Position numbers and translations under genes: made by a program
Source of the DNA: Acorus gramineus
Taxonomy: Eukaryota > Streptophyta > Magnoliopsida > Acorales > Acoraceae
Direction: 5' to 3'
Length of the DNA: 64,000 nucleotides
Assembly: GCA_030737835.1 (NCBI GenBank)
Contig: CM060848.1
Location: 9,866,509-9,930,508, forward strand
The notes under the pieces: model-generated
What the model saw: only the letters and a program-made list of their open reading frames with translations
Databases searched by the model: none
Told to the model about the DNA's origin: nothing
Part shown: piece after piece, positions 10,232 through 22,392 of the stretch
How positions within the stretch are numbered: the stretch's first letter is position 1
Layout: each line of letters opens with the position of its first letter

Positions 10232-13200
10232 TGTTATACTTGTGTCACTTTTAGCCTGCTGGTAACCGTTAGAGCGTCCTGGCAGTTTTAAAATTTTTAG
10301 GGTTTTTCGATCGGAACCGCGTATTTTCAGACTGTTAGCTATTGTCTGAGCTAGAGGACTCCGATTGAAAATCTAACTGCATATTTGGTGTCCTGGCGCC
10401 ATTTTAGACCTCTCATGAAAATTTCGTCGAATTCTGGCATCGTTTGCAAAAATTTCGCAGTTCCGGGGCGTATCCGGGTTTTTAAGTCGCGCTCTACTTA
10501 AAAGAAATCAAAAATCACCCCCCCTACACTATTCATTGTCTTCCTCGGCGAGATCTCTCTCCCCCTCTCCGTTTTTCTTCCTTTCAAGCCCCCTAGACCC
10601 CTCAAAATCAGAAACCTAAAGCACGGGAAGTGTAGATCGGGTCCCGATCTACGCTCCGATGTCTTCAAATCCGAATTCCGATGATCCTAGCCTCCCCGAC
10701 CTCCCCTCTCTCTCCTCTGTTTCGAGCCAAATCGAGGGCCGTGATAGATCGGGGCGTGAGAAGGCTTTTGGGAAGGGTTTCGGCGCGTGGAGATCCACCG
10801 GACGCCTCTTCCTCCCCTCGGTAAGCCTCCTTCCCCTCTTTTTTCTTGTCTAGATGATTGCTAGGGGGGGTTTTGTGGTCGGGAGGTGGTCGGTGGCAGT
10901 GGGGGTCGTCGGAGGGTGGTCGGAGGGTGGTTGGAGGTGGTCGGAGGTGGTCGGAGGTCGTGGGAGGGGCAGTGGTGGCGCTCGAGCAGTGGCTGGGCTG
11001 TCCCGGGCAGCAGGCAGCAGCGGCAGCGGCCCAGGCAGCGCGCGGGCTGGGCGCGTGCGCGCGCGGGTGTGCGTGCGCGCGGCGTCTGCGCGGGCGTGCG
11101 CGGGTCTGGCGCGAGGTGCTGGTCGTGCTGGGCGCGCGGGACGGGCTGGCAGTACTGGCAGCGAGTGCAGGGGGGGCCGGCTGGGCGTGCGCGCGTGCGT
11201 GCGCGCGGGCGTGCGCGCGGGCGTGCGCTCGGAGGTGCGTGCGAGGTGTGCGCGAGGCGCAGCGGGGCAGGCGAGGTGCGTGCGAGGTGCGCGCGAGGTG
11301 CGGCAAGGTGGCGGAGGTGCGTGCGAGGTGCGGCAAGGTGGCGGAGGTGCGTGCGAGGTGCGCGCGAGGTGCGGCGAGTGGCGAGGTGCGCGCGGGGTGC
11401 GCGCGAGGCGAGGCGCTGCGCGCGGGGGCGCGGGGTGCTCGCGGGGTGCGCGGGCGGAGGCGCGGCGGTGCACCCGGGCGGTCGGGTGGCCGTGCGGGTG
11501 GTTGCCGGCCGTGCGGGTAGTTGCCGGAGTGCTCGGGCTAGCGTGCGTGCGGGTCGTGTGCACGTTTGCCCGAGTGTTAGGTATTTGTTGTGGGTTTTGG
11601 GGTATTTATTTGAGTATTTAATAATGCTTGTGGATTTATACTTACCAAGTAATACCCTGTCTTGCAGATCTAGACGGACGGTCGCGCGACGACCCCAATT
11701 CTGGTGAGTGGGACAATCCAACCCAGTAGAGAGGTGTTATACGCACTTGGGCGTATACCGACCTCTCCTGGGGCACCGTGGATTATATTAACCTGTAATA
11801 ATATGTATTGCATGTGAGCCTGATGAATATGTAGAAATGCATGCTACCCTAGGCTTTTATGTTAGGGACTTGCACCCATAGGATATGCGTATGAGCCATG
11901 CAGCATGTCCCCTGGTTTTCATGCTAGGAAACCCCGGCCTATGCATGCGTCCTACTAGTTTATTTATTAAATTAAATGCTGGTATCTGTTAGATCGCATG
12001 CCTTAGGATAATATTATAGGGAGGAGCCTTGCGAGGTCAACGCTGAGACCCGTGTTAGGGTACTCCGTGTTCCTTGTTTGGTTGTCGGGATGTCCTGTAT
12101 CGGGACCTCGGGCTGCCCTCCCAAGGTTCTAGTCCCAATAATATTATATGTAATGATTGTATGATTGGTATAATTATTAGTATAGTTGGTAGATATTATA
12201 GGGGAGGGGCCTTGCAAGGACAGCGGTGAGACCCGGGTTAGGGTACTCCGTGTTCCTTGTTTGGTTGTCGGGGTATCCTATAACGGGAACTCACGCCGCC
12301 CTTCCGAGTTTCTTTCCCCCAATGATATTCCAGCCTTACTGATTTTTGTACATGTTCCCGCATCTTGATGATGCACCTGGTTGAATTCAGAGGAATTCAT
12401 GACATTTGAGTTGTAATGATATGTAGTTGGCGGATCCGAGTGGATCATATGCGTATGGATAGGCTGTTCTGTTCCCTGCGTTGGATTCGGTAGAGGCTAC
12501 CCCCAGCGTTAGACAGGGCCTTCCTGACAGAGGGCTCCCATTAGTAGGCACCTCCTGATTTGGTTTCGGACTGTGCTGAATGTGGGAGTAGACCAGGCGG
12601 CCTACGGAGTGGAGGGAGAGACTATCGGTGGACCAAGGGTGACCAACAGCCTAGTCAGTCCCAAAATCCTATGTCACCCATTGATGGGTGAGGGTGAGGG
12701 TGTAGTGGGTTGGCGATGAGCGACCTACTGGATTTGTGAATAGATGATTATCAGTCCCAATAGCCTATGTCACCCATGGATGGGTGAGGGTGAGGGTGTG
12801 GTGGTTCGGCGAAGTACGAACCACTGGATTATGTTGTTATGTATTGATGGCTGGATAAAATAATGGAATATTGGTAAATATTGTCTGTGATGCGTGGGTT
12901 GTGCTGTTCACTGAGCGTGTGGCTCACCCCTCGCACATGTTTTTCCCCAGTGGTCACTGAGCCTGAGCTAGAGCCGGAGCAGCAGTTGGAGCTTTCCGAG
13001 GGATTTCTTCAGTAGCGGAGCAGCGCCACGTTCCGCGAGTGCCAGAGGTTATCAGCATCCCTTCTTGACTGTATGTATTTGATTTCCGTGCTTGGCACGT
13101 GTTTGTATATGTTCAGTTGTATTTGTGTATATTGGCTCTCACAGGACGTATGATTGTGTATCGAGTCTGTATATGTTTATTACAGACTCAGTTTTTGCTT

Positions 13201-13347
13201 CCGCATTGTGTATATATTATGTCAGCCCTGTTTGATATGTGTGTCATTTATTTGTGTTAGAGTATATATATTTGACCTCCTGTGTAGGTTTCTGATATGA
13301 TATATACATTTGCCGCGTCCCGGGGTTGGCCGCCCTGGGGCGTGACA
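10232..13347 (+). repeat. Family 1 LTR: 5' LTR of element D (3116 bp)
   Basis: It runs TGTTATACTTGTG...GGGGCGTGACA. It contains two diverged tandem copies (about 12012-12130 and 12196-12310) of the block GCCTTGCGAGG...GTTCCTTGTTTGGTTG, which is single in B's LTRs. Confidence 0.95.
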
Positions 13348-13352
13348 AAAGT

Positions 13353-13365
13353 TGGTATCAGAGCC
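13353..13365 (+). other. Primer-binding site of element D
   Basis: TGGTATCAGAGCC, five bases after the LTR end; same initiator-tRNA-Met type as in element B. Confidence 0.95.
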
Positions 13366-13466
13366 TGGTCCTGTCAGAGCCAATAGTCCTCCTTTCGTAG
13401 AGATGAGTCCTAGGATTTTGATGTGAGTATTCTGATCCTAGTGTCTGGTTTTCTTAGGGTGCTGAT

Positions 13467-14874
13467 ATGCCTCCTCGCAGAGGACGGCGCGGACGAGGTC
13501 CCTCTCGGTCTTTGGAGGTTTCCGGACCTACCAGAGACGAGGATGCTACCGGAGAGCCCTTGACGCAGGAGCCTCCTGCTTGGGAGCGTGCTTTCGCTCG
13601 GTTGGCTGATTTGGTGGAGACACAGACGCGGATGTTGGCAGAGCAGGCTAGGGAGATTCAGGAGCTGAGGGCGACCCGCGAGGCAGTTCCGCCGGTCCCC
13701 TTGGTGGTAGATCCGCCTGTGGTACCCGATGTACCCCCAGTTCCTGTGGCAGTTCCGGCAGTGAGAGTTGAGGATCCCCTGCAGAGGGAGGAGGAGCTAG
13801 AGGCGGCAGCGCGAGTGCAGCAGAGCGGCCTCAACGCCTTTCTAAAGCTCCACCCTCCCGAGTTTCATGGTCAGTCGGCAGATCCTCTTGCGCCAGAGCG
13901 TTGGTTGAGGGAGGTGGACACCATTTTCGCGGCCATGCTTTGCACCGATCGCCAGCGAGTCGCCTTGGCCACCTTCATGCTGAAGGGTGACGCCGCTGAT
14001 TGGTGGGCTACCCGAGTGGTGGACATTCCAGAGGGAGTGGAGCAGCTTTCTTGGGCGGGTTTCCGGAGGCATTTTCTGGACGAGTATTTTCCGTTCTCGA
14101 CGCGACAGCTAGTGGAGCGGGAGTTCGAGCAGCTGACTCAGGGCTATGTCCGTCGCTGACTACTCTACGCGCTTCACGAGTCTGTCCAGATTTGCTCCAG
14201 CCTTGGTGATGGACGAGGTCACGAGGTGCCGGCGATTCGAGCTGGGTCTCAGCAGCGCTATCCGGGTGCACGTCACTGCCCACGCTTTCACGAGGTACTC
14301 CGACGTAGTGTCTCGGGCGAAGACCGTCGAGAGAGACCTCGGGATTCAAGTGCGGGCTCCGACCCCTTCTTCAGATCAGGGTCCTTCCGGGAGTCAGGAC
14401 CAGGGGCAGCGCAAGAGGAAGAGGCCCCGTTTCGAGCAGTCAGCGGCTTCCTCTCCTCCAGCAGATGCGGTGCCAGTATGGGATCCGGCACCCATTGCAG
14501 CAGTGCCCATCCAGTCCTGGCAGCCGGAGAAGCGGCGCTGTTTTCATTGTCAGCGCATCGGGCATATCAGATACAATTGCCCAGATGCTGATCGACCCCG
14601 AGTGCCACCTCAGCAGCCGCCGTTCTTGCAGCAGCAGCTTCCGCGCCAGCAGCAGCAGCAGCCTCAGCGCCAGCAGCAGCCAGTGCAGCCGGCGAGGCGT
14701 GCCCCTGCTCCTCAGCCGCGGTTGGTTCAAGGCAGAGTTGCAGCGCTTACGGCCGAGGAGGCGCAGCCTTCGGGTGTCATGGTTCGAGGTATCATCTTGT
14801 GTTCCCAGCTCTCTAGTATAAGGATGTGTGTGTGTAATTGGTGGTTATTATGCAAGTGTGGGGTATCTGGATGA
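13467..14874 (+). pseudogene. Element D gag with CCHC zinc knuckle, frameshifted
   Basis: The ATG at 13467 opens MPPRRGRRGRGPSRSLEVSG. The gag core follows (LHPPEFHGQSADPLAPERW, ATFMLKGDAADWWATRVVDI), open to 14159. Compared with B (CAGGGCTCTATGTC), D reads CAGGGCTATGTC near 14140, a 2-base loss that breaks the frame. The next frame (14146-14874) continues gag: SVADYSTRFTSLSRFAPALV, then the nucleic-acid-binding zinc knuckle CFHCQRIGHIRYNCP (about 14540-14582), then a Gln/Pro-rich stretch encoded by CAG repeats (14610-14700). After about 14790 the translation no longer looks like protein and joins the LTR-like tract. Confidence 0.9.
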
Positions 14875-15690
14875 GTGAGTGTCAAGAGCGGTTGTTTGGG
14901 TTAAGGAAGCCGGGTTTTAGCCGTCCTGGCAGTGAGTTCCCATCAGTAGGTACCGCCGATGCAGTCGGAGGGGTACTGAATTTGGGAGTATGCTAGGTAG
15001 GGGCTACCCGGTAAGAGATTATTGAATGGTGTCGCGAGCGTGGAATCGCTCTCCCCTTCGTGGATCCGCGTAGTACAGCCCCGGCGTTAGACAGGCTCCC
15101 GGTCAGAGGACCAGGCGAGCTACGGAGCGGGGAGAGGCTACCGGTGGACCAGGGGTAGAGAGCAGTCTAAGTCTCTCCCAAAGTCCCAAAATGTCTCCTT
15201 TCGGAGTGAGGGTGTGGATGAGGCGAAGGCGGGTCGCTCGTGACCCAAATTTCTGTTGGACCGTTCCCAATGATGTTGGGTCCGGTCTTGCAAAGGATGT
15301 TGAATGACATCGTTGGGTGATCATCTAGATGTAGTGATCCGGAGGAGTTAGTGGTATTTTAAATGATGTCTTCTTCCAGTGTTCCTTTCTGGATTAAGGG
15401 GCCTTGTGAGGTCGGCGTTGGAACCCGGGCTAGGGTACTTCGTGTTCCTTGTTTGGTTGTCGGGGTATCCTATATCGGGATTCCATGGTGCCCTCCCGAG
15501 GTTTCTTTTCCCAGGTAAGGGATACCCTGGAAGCATCAGATAGATGAGAGATCAAGTGCGAGTTTGGTTAGAGGTTAAGGCCTTTTGGGCTGAGTGGTTT
15601 CTGGTGAAGGCATATCTGTGGACCCGGGTAAGACGTTTGCTATGTCGAATTGGCGTAGGCCGTCGAACCCCGCAAGGATTCGGAGCTTCC
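14800..15690 (+). other. LTR-like tract in place of protease and reverse transcriptase (element D)
   Basis: Three blocks resemble parts of the family 1 LTR: GGATCCGCGTAG...GCGTTAGACAGG (about 15060-15100), AGTCCCAAAATGTCTCC...GGGTGTGGATGAGG (about 15180-15220) and GGCCTTGTGAGG...GTTCCTTGTTTGGTTG (about 15400-15470). In the LTR the third block comes first, so the order is permuted. The same tract is in element B at 21546-22392. No coding potential is visible. Confidence 0.7.
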
Positions 15691-15694
15691 CGAG

Positions 15695-16135
15695 TTGGAG
15701 GGTTATTGTAGGAAGCTTGACGAGGGACTCTCGAAGATAGCTGTTCCTCTTAACCGCCGTACTCGGAAGGATGTCCGGTTCGAGTGGTCCCCTTCTTGCG
15801 AGGAGAGCTTCCTGGAGTTTATCGGAGGCTCACCTCAGCGCCAATTCTTACCTCTCCGTCTTGGAGTGGTGGGTTCGCAGTTGGGTAAAGGTGTCCGCGA
15901 TCCTGCTCACGTCATCCCGTTCGAGCCGCTCGTCTCTGAGCCGGACAGTCATTCGTGGAGCAGTCGATTGAGATCATGGACCGCCGCGTGAGGAGGTTCT
16001 GCACCAAGACCGTCCAGTTGGTCGAGGTGCGATGGCAGCACCGTTCCGGTGTTAAGGACACTTAGGAGCTCAAGGATGCCAGGTGTGACGCGTATTCGCA
16101 TCTTTTCTCCTCCTAGATGTTTTTGCATATTTTGA
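15695..16135 (+). pseudogene. Element D pol remnant: RT/RNase H linker joined to the integrase C-terminus
   Basis: GYCRKLDEGLSKIAVPLNR and FEWSPSCEESFLEF are the segment between reverse transcriptase and RNase H of Gypsy polyproteins. Within about 120 bases this jumps to HVIPFEPLVSE and IMDRRVRRFCTKTVQLVEVR, the chromodomain-like integrase tail. The junction follows GTGGTGGGTTCGCAGTTGGG, the same place as in element B. D has one base less at TTTATCGGAGG (B: TTTACTCGGAGG). Confidence 0.85.
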
Positions 16136-16150
16136 GGACAAAATTTCCTA

Positions 16151-16162
16151 AGAGGGGAAGAA
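16151..16162 (+). other. Polypurine tract of element D
   Basis: AGAGGGGAAGAA lies directly before the 3' LTR, after TTTTGAGGACAAAATTTCC, the conserved end of this lineage. Confidence 0.85.
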
Positions 16163-19100
16163 TGTTATATTTGTGTCACTTTTAGCCTGCTGGTAACCGT
16201 TAGAGCGTCCTAGCAGTTTTAAAATTTTTTAGGGTTTTCGATCGGAACCGCTTATTTTGGACTGTTAGCTATCGTCTGAGCTAGAGGACTCCGATTGGAA
16301 ATCTAACTGCATATTTGGTGTCCTGGTACCATTTTAGACCTCTCATGAAAATTTCATCGAATTCTGGCATCGTTTGCAAAAATTTCGCAGTTCCGGGGCG
16401 TATCCGGGTTTTTAAGTCGCGCTCTACTTAAAAGGAATCTAAAATACTACACTGTTCATTGTCTTCCTCGTCGAGATCTCTCTCTCCCCTCTCCGTTTTT
16501 CTTCCTTTCAAGCCCCCTAGACCCCTCAAAATCAAAAACCTAAAGCACGGGAAGTGTAGATCGGGTCCCGATCTACGCTCCGGTGTCTTCAAATCCGAAT
16601 TCCGACGATCCTAGCCTCCCCGACCTCCCCTCTCTCTCCTCTGTTTCGAGCCAAATCGAGGGCCGTGATAGATCGGGGCGTGAGAAGGCTTTGGGAAGGG
16701 TTTCGGCGCGTGGAGATCCACCGGACGCCTCTTCCTCCCCTCGGTAAGCCTCCTTTCCCTCTTTTTTCTTGTCTAGATGATTGCTAGGGGGGGGTTTTGT
16801 GGTGGAGGTGGTCGGTGGCAGTGGGGGTCGTCGGAGGGTGGTCGGAGGGTGGTTGGAGGTGGTCGGAGGTGGTCGGAGGTCGTGGGAGGGGCGGTGGTGG
16901 CGCTCGAGCAGTGGCTGGGCTGTCCCAGGCAGCAGCGGCAGCGGCCCAGGCAGCGCGCGGGCTGGGCGCGTGCGGGATGCGCGCGTGCGCGCGCGGCGTG
17001 CGTGCGCGCGGCGTCTGCGCGGGTGTGCGCGGGTCTGGCGCGAGGTGCTGGTCGTGCTGGGCGCGCGGGACGGGCTGGCAGTACTGGCAGCGAGTGCAGG
17101 GGGGGCCGGCTGGGCGTGCGCGCGGGCGTGCGCTCGGAGGTGCGTGCGAGGTGTGCGCGAGGCGCAGCGGGGCAGGCGAGGTGCGTGCGAGGTGCGCGCG
17201 AGGTGCGGCAAGGTGGCGGAGGTGCGTGCGAGGTGCGCGCGAGGTGCGGCAAGGTGGCGGAGGTGCGTGCGAGGTGCGCCGGAGGTGCGGCGAGGTGGCG
17301 GAGGTGCGGCGTCTGCGCGGGCGTGCGCGGGTCTGGCGCGAGGTGCTGGTCGTGCTGGGCGCGCGGGACGGGCTGGCAGTACTGGCAGCGAGTGCAGGGG
17401 GGGCCGGCTGGGCGTGCGCGCGTGCGTGCGCGCGAGCGTGCGCGCGGGCGTGCGCTCGAAGGTGCGTGCGAGGTGTGCGCGAGGCGCAGCGGGGCAGGCG
17501 AGGTGCGTGCGAGGTGCGCGCGAGGTGCGGCAAGGTGGCGGAGGTGCGTGCGAGGTGCGCGCGAGGTGCGGCGAGGTGGCGGAGGTGCGCGCGGGGCGCG
17601 CGGGGTGCGCGGGCGGAGGCGCGGCGGTGCACCCGGGCGGTCGGGTGGCCGTGCGGGTGGTAGCCGGCCGTGCGGGTAGTTACCGGAGTGCTCGGGCTAG
17701 CGTGCGTGCGGGTCGTGTGCACGTTTGCTCGAGTGTTAGGTATTTGTTGTGGGTTTTGGGGTATTTATTTGAGTATTTAATAATGCTTGTGGATTTATAC
17801 TTACCAAGTAATACCCTGTCTTGCAGATCTAGACGGACGGTCGCGCGACAACCCCGATTCTGGTGAGTGGGACAATCCAACCCAGTAGAGAGGTGTTATA
17901 CGCACTTGGGCGTATACCGACCTCTCCTGGGGCACCGTGGATTATATTAACCTGTAATAATATGTATTGCATGTGAGCATGATGAAAATGTAGAATGCAT
18001 GCTACCCTAGGCTTTTATGTTAGGGACTTGCACCCATAGGATATGCGTATGAGCCATGCAGCATGTCCCCTGGTTTTCATGCTAGGAAACCCCGGCCTAT
18101 GCATGCGTCCTACTAGTTTATTTATTAAATTAAATGCTGGTACCTGTTAAATCGCATGCCTTAGGTAATATTATCGGGAGGAGCCTTGCGAGGTCAACGC
18201 TGAGACCCGTTTTAGGGTACTCCGTGTTCCTTGTTTGGTTGTCGGGATGTCCTGTATCGGGACCTCGGGCTGCCCTCCCAAGGTTCTAGTCCCAATAATA
18301 TTATATGTAATGATTGTATGATTGGTATAATTATTAGTATAGTTGGTAGATATTATAGGGGAGGGGCCTTGCAAGGACAGCGGTGAGACCCGGGTTAGGG
18401 TACTCCGTGTTCCTTGTTTGGTTGTCGGGGTATCCTATAACGGGAACTCACGCCGCCCTTCCGAGTTTCTTTCCCCCAATGATATTCCAGCCTTACTGAT
18501 TTTTGTACATGTTCCCGCATCTTGATGATGCACCTGGTTGAATTCAGAGGAATTCATGACATTTGAGTTGTGATGATATGTAGTTGGCGGATCCGAGTGG
18601 ATCATATGCGTATGGATAGGCTGTTCTGTTCCCTGCGTTGGATTCGGTAGAGGCTACCCCCAGCGTTAGACAGGGCCTTCCTGACAGAGGGCTCCCATTA
18701 GTAGGCACCTCCTGATTTGGTTTCGGACTGTGCTGAATGTGGGAGTAGACCAGGCGGCCTACGGAGTGGAGGGAGAGACTATCGGTGGACCAAGGGTGAC
18801 CAACAGCCTAGTCAGTCCCAAAATCCTATGTCACCCATTGATGGGTGAGGGTGAGGGTGTAGTGGGTTGGCGATGAGCGACCTACTGGATTTGTGAATAG
18901 ATGATTATCAGTCCCAATAGCCTATGTCACCCATGGATGGGTGAGGGTGAGGGTGTGGTGGTTCGGCGAAGTACGAACCACTGGATTATGTTGTTATGTA
19001 TTGATGGCTGGATAAAATAATGGAATATTGGTAAATATTGTCCGTGATGCGTGGGTTGTGCTGTTCACTGAGCGTGTGGCTCACCCCTCGCACATGTTTT

Positions 19101-19516
19101 TCCCCAGTGGTCACTGAGCTTGAGCTAGAGCCGGAGCAGCAGTTGGAGCTTTCCGAGGGATTTCTTCAGTAGCGGAGCAGCGCCACGTTCCGCGAGTGCC
19201 AGAGGTTATCAGCATCCCTTCTTGACTGTATGTATTTGATTTCCGTGCTTGGCACGTGTTTGTATATGTTCAGTTGTATTTCCATGTATATTGGCTCTCA
19301 CAGGACGTATGATTGTGTATCGAGTCTGTAATATGTTTTGGTTACAGACTCAGTTTTAGCTTCCACTACATTGTGTATATATTATGTCAGCCCTGTTTGA
19401 TCTGTGTTGTCATTTTATTTGTGGTTTAGAGTATATATATTTGACCTCCTGTGTAGGTTTCTGATATGATATATACATTTGCCGCGTCCCGGGGTTGGCC
19501 GCCGTGGGGCGTGACA
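16163..19516 (+). repeat. Family 1 LTR: 3' LTR of element D (3354 bp)
   Basis: It runs TGTTATATTTGTG...GGGGCGTGACA. It closely matches the 5' LTR, but is longer mainly because of a 298-bp tandem duplication in the CpG-rich tract. It ends GGCCGCCGTGGGGCGTGACA. Confidence 0.95.
17011..17600 (+). repeat. 298-bp tandem duplication in the D 3' LTR
   Basis: GCGTCTGCGCGGG...GGTCTGGCGCGAGGTGC starts at 17011 and again at 17309. The 5' LTR of D has it once (from about 11080). The duplication therefore arose after this insertion, or in one LTR only. Confidence 0.85.
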
Positions 19517-19521
19517 CCGCG

Positions 19522-20929
19522 CGTCCACCGAGCCCAGCCGCGGCAGCCCGCACGCGCCCCGCACGCCGTGCGCTGGCCCGCGAGCACCCCGCACGCCCCC
19601 GCGCGCGGCGCCTCGCCCCCGCGCACACCACCTCGCGCCCGCGCACACCACCCCTGCCTTGCCGTGCCCCGCGCACGCCTCGCGCACACCTTCCTGCCCC
19701 GCCGCGCCGCACTCACCACTCCTGCCCCGCCGCGCCTCGCGCACTCGCCACTCCTGCCCGCCAGCACCTCGCGCGTCCAGACCAGCGCCCAGACCGGCTC
19801 GCCATCAGCCCCTCGCGCACAGCTGCACGAACAGACCCGCGCACAGCACCACCCGAGCAGCTTGCACGCCTCGCACCGCCGCGACCAGCTCCCCCGAGCG
19901 CACGCCCGCGCGCACGCTCGCGCGTACGCACGCGCGCACGCCCAGCCGGCTCCTGTGCTCGTTGCCTGTGCTGCCCGAGGCCCCCAGCCCACGAATCAGC
20001 GCTGCCAGCCCATCCAGCGCGCCCAGCACGACCATCACCACGCACCAGACCCGCGCACACCCACGCACACGCCGCGCGCACGCACACCCGCGCACGCACG
20101 CGCGCATGCCCGCGCGCGCCCGGCCTGCGCGCTGCCTGGCCGCTGCCGCTGCTGCCTGCTGCCCGGGACAGTGCCCCAGCCTGCCGAGCACCTCCAACCA
20201 CCCCTCCCACTGCCGCCGACCACCTCCAACCACCTCCGATCACCCTCCGACGACCCCCACTGCCACCGACCACCTCCCAAACACAAAACCCCCCCCTAGC
20301 AATCATCTAGACAAGAAAAAAGAGGGAAAGGAGGCTTACCGAGGGGAGGAAGAGGCGTCCGGTGGATCTCCACGCGCCGAAACCCTTCCCAAAAGCCTTC
20401 TCACGCCCCGATCTAGCTTGGCCCTCGGAATGGGCCAAATCAGAGGACGAAAAGGGGAGGTCGGGGAGGCTAGGATCGTCGGAATTCGGATTTGAAGACA
20501 CCGGAGCGTAGATCGGGACCCGATCTACACTTCCCGTGCTTTAGGTTTTTGGTTTTGAGGGGTGTAGGGGGCTCAAACGGAAGAAAAACGGAGGAGAGGA
20601 GAGAGAGAGAGCAAGTCGGGAAGATGATGAATAGTGTGAAGATATTTTTGATTCCTTTTAAATAGAGCGCGACTTAAAAACCCGGATACGCCCCGGAACT
20701 GTGAAATTTTTGCAAACGATGCCGGAATTCGATGAAATTTTCATGAGTGGCTTAAAACGGCACCAGGACACATAATATGCAGTTAGATTTCCAATCGGAG
20801 TCCTCTAGCTCAGACGATAGCTAACAGTCTGAAATTATGCGGTTCCGATCGAAAAACACTAAAAATTTTAAAACTGCTAAAAATGCTCCAATGGTTGCCA
20901 ATAGGCCAAAAAGTGACACATATATAACA
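19522..20929 (-). mobile_element. Solo LTR C (family 1, reverse), right part
   Basis: It continues C after the second CCGCG copy and ends TATATAACA at 20929, followed by TTTGT. It includes the reverse CpG-rich tract, the donor-like site (GGCTTACC near 20333), the palindrome (about 20505-20530) and the U3 region. Confidence 0.92.
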
Positions 20930-20934
20930 TTTGT

Positions 20935-21545
20935 GCGGTTGACGCAGGGCTCTATGTCTGTCGCCGACTACTCCACGCGCTTCACGAGGCTATTTCGCTC
21001 CAGCTTTGGTGATGGACGAAGAGGCGAGGTGCCGCCGTTTCGAGCTTGGTCTCTGCAGCGCCATTCGGGTGCATGTCTCCGCCCACACATTCACGAGGTT
21101 CTCCGACTTAGTGTCTCGAGCGAAGACCGTCGAGAGAGACCTCGGGATCCAGGTGAGGGCTCCGACCCCTTCTGCAGATCAGAGTCCTTCCGGGAGTCAG
21201 GACCAGGGGCAGCGCAAGAGGAAGAGGCCCCGCTTCGAGCAGTCAGTGGCTGCCTCTCCTCCAGCTGATGCGGTGCCAGCGTGGGATCCAGCACCCATTG
21301 CAGCAGTGCCCATCCAGTCCATGCAGCCGGAGAGGCGGCGCTGTTTCCATTGTCAGCGCATCGGGCATATCAGATACAATTGCCCTGATGCTGGCCGACC
21401 CCGAGTGCTACCTCAGCAGTGGCAGCCGGCGGGGCGTGCTCCTGCTCCTCTGTCGCAGTTTGCTCAAGGCAGGGTTGCAGCGCTTTCGGCCGAGGAGGCG
21501 CAGGTTTCGGGCGTCATGGTTCGAGGTAATGTTCTGTTTCCCTAG
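20935..21545 (+). pseudogene. Element B gag, C-terminal part
   Basis: The frame left at 8566 resumes here (RLTQGSMSVADYSTRF). It is lost near 20990 by a small deletion and is recovered in the next frame from 21006 (MDEEARCRRFELGLCSAIRV), leading to the zinc knuckle CFHCQRIGHIRYNCP (about 21340-21382). The CAG-rich Gln stretch of element D is much shorter here. A TAG at 21543-21545 ends the reading. Confidence 0.88.
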
Positions 21546-22392
21546 CTCCCTGTGAATGAATATATGTGTGTTGGTTGCTGTTAAGCATGTGTGTATTATC
21601 TCGTTGAGCGGGTAATGAATGTGGTTGTTCGAGTTAAAGAGGTCGGGTTGTAGCCGTCCTGGCAGGAGGCTCTCATCCGTAGGTACCGCCGATGCAGTCG
21701 GAGGGGTACTGATCGTGGGAGTATGTCAGGTAGGGGCTAACCCGGAAATGGATTAATGGATGGTGCCGCGAGCGTGGAATCGCCCTCCCCTTCGTTGGAT
21801 CCGCGTAGTACAGCCCCGGCGTTAGACAGGCTCCCGGTCAGAGGACCAGGCGAGCTACGGAGCGGGGAGAGGCTACCGGTGGACCAAAGGTAGAGAGCAG
21901 TCTAAGTCTCTCCCAAAGTCCCAATATGTCTCCTGATGGGAGTGAGGGTGTGGATGAGACAAAGACGCGTCACCGCGTGACCCAAATTGCTGTTCGACCA
22001 TTCCCACGGAGGTTGGGTCCGGTCTTGAGATGGATGTTGAAGGACATCGTTGGGTGATCATCTAGATGTAGGTGATCCGGAAGGGGTTGGTTGTGTTATT
22101 TAAAATGATGTCTTCTTCTAGTGTTCCTTTCTGGATTAAGGGGCCTTGTGAGGTCGGCGTTGGAACCCGGGCTAGGGTACTTCGTGTTCCTTGTTTGGTT
22201 GTCGGGGTATCCTATATCGGGATTTCATGGTGCCCTCCCGAGGTTTCTTTTCCCAGACAAGGGATACCATGGAAGCATCAGATAGATGAGAGATCAAGTG
22301 CGAGTTTTGGTTAGAGGTTAAGGCCTTTTGGGCTGGGTGATTTCTGGTGAAGGCATATCTGTGGACCCGGGCAAGACGCTCGTCGCGTCAGA
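21546..22392 (+). other. LTR-like tract in place of protease and reverse transcriptase (element B)
   Basis: It is collinear with 14800-15690 of element D, with the same three permuted LTR-like blocks (about 21795, 21910 and 22140). No open frame of interest is present. Confidence 0.7.

Larger units (their letters stand above)
10232..19516 (+). mobile_element. Element D: family 1 Gypsy retrotransposon, internally deleted
   Basis: It is bounded by LTRs 10232-13347 and 16163-19516, with a perfect CCGCG target duplication (10227-10231, 19517-19521). It is inserted in the CpG-rich tract of solo LTR C. The internal region of 2.8 kb holds the primer site, gag, an LTR-like tract, a pol remnant and a polypurine tract. 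Its deletion structure matches element B, so both descend from one deleted ancestor. It is the innermost and so the youngest insertion of this nest. Confidence 0.95.

Noticed and set aside
16777..17866. Overlapping open frames of about 290-360 codons in the D 3' LTR
   Set aside because: Same CpG-rich tract, enlarged by the 298-bp duplication. The frames cross the predicted splice acceptor and LTR sequence.
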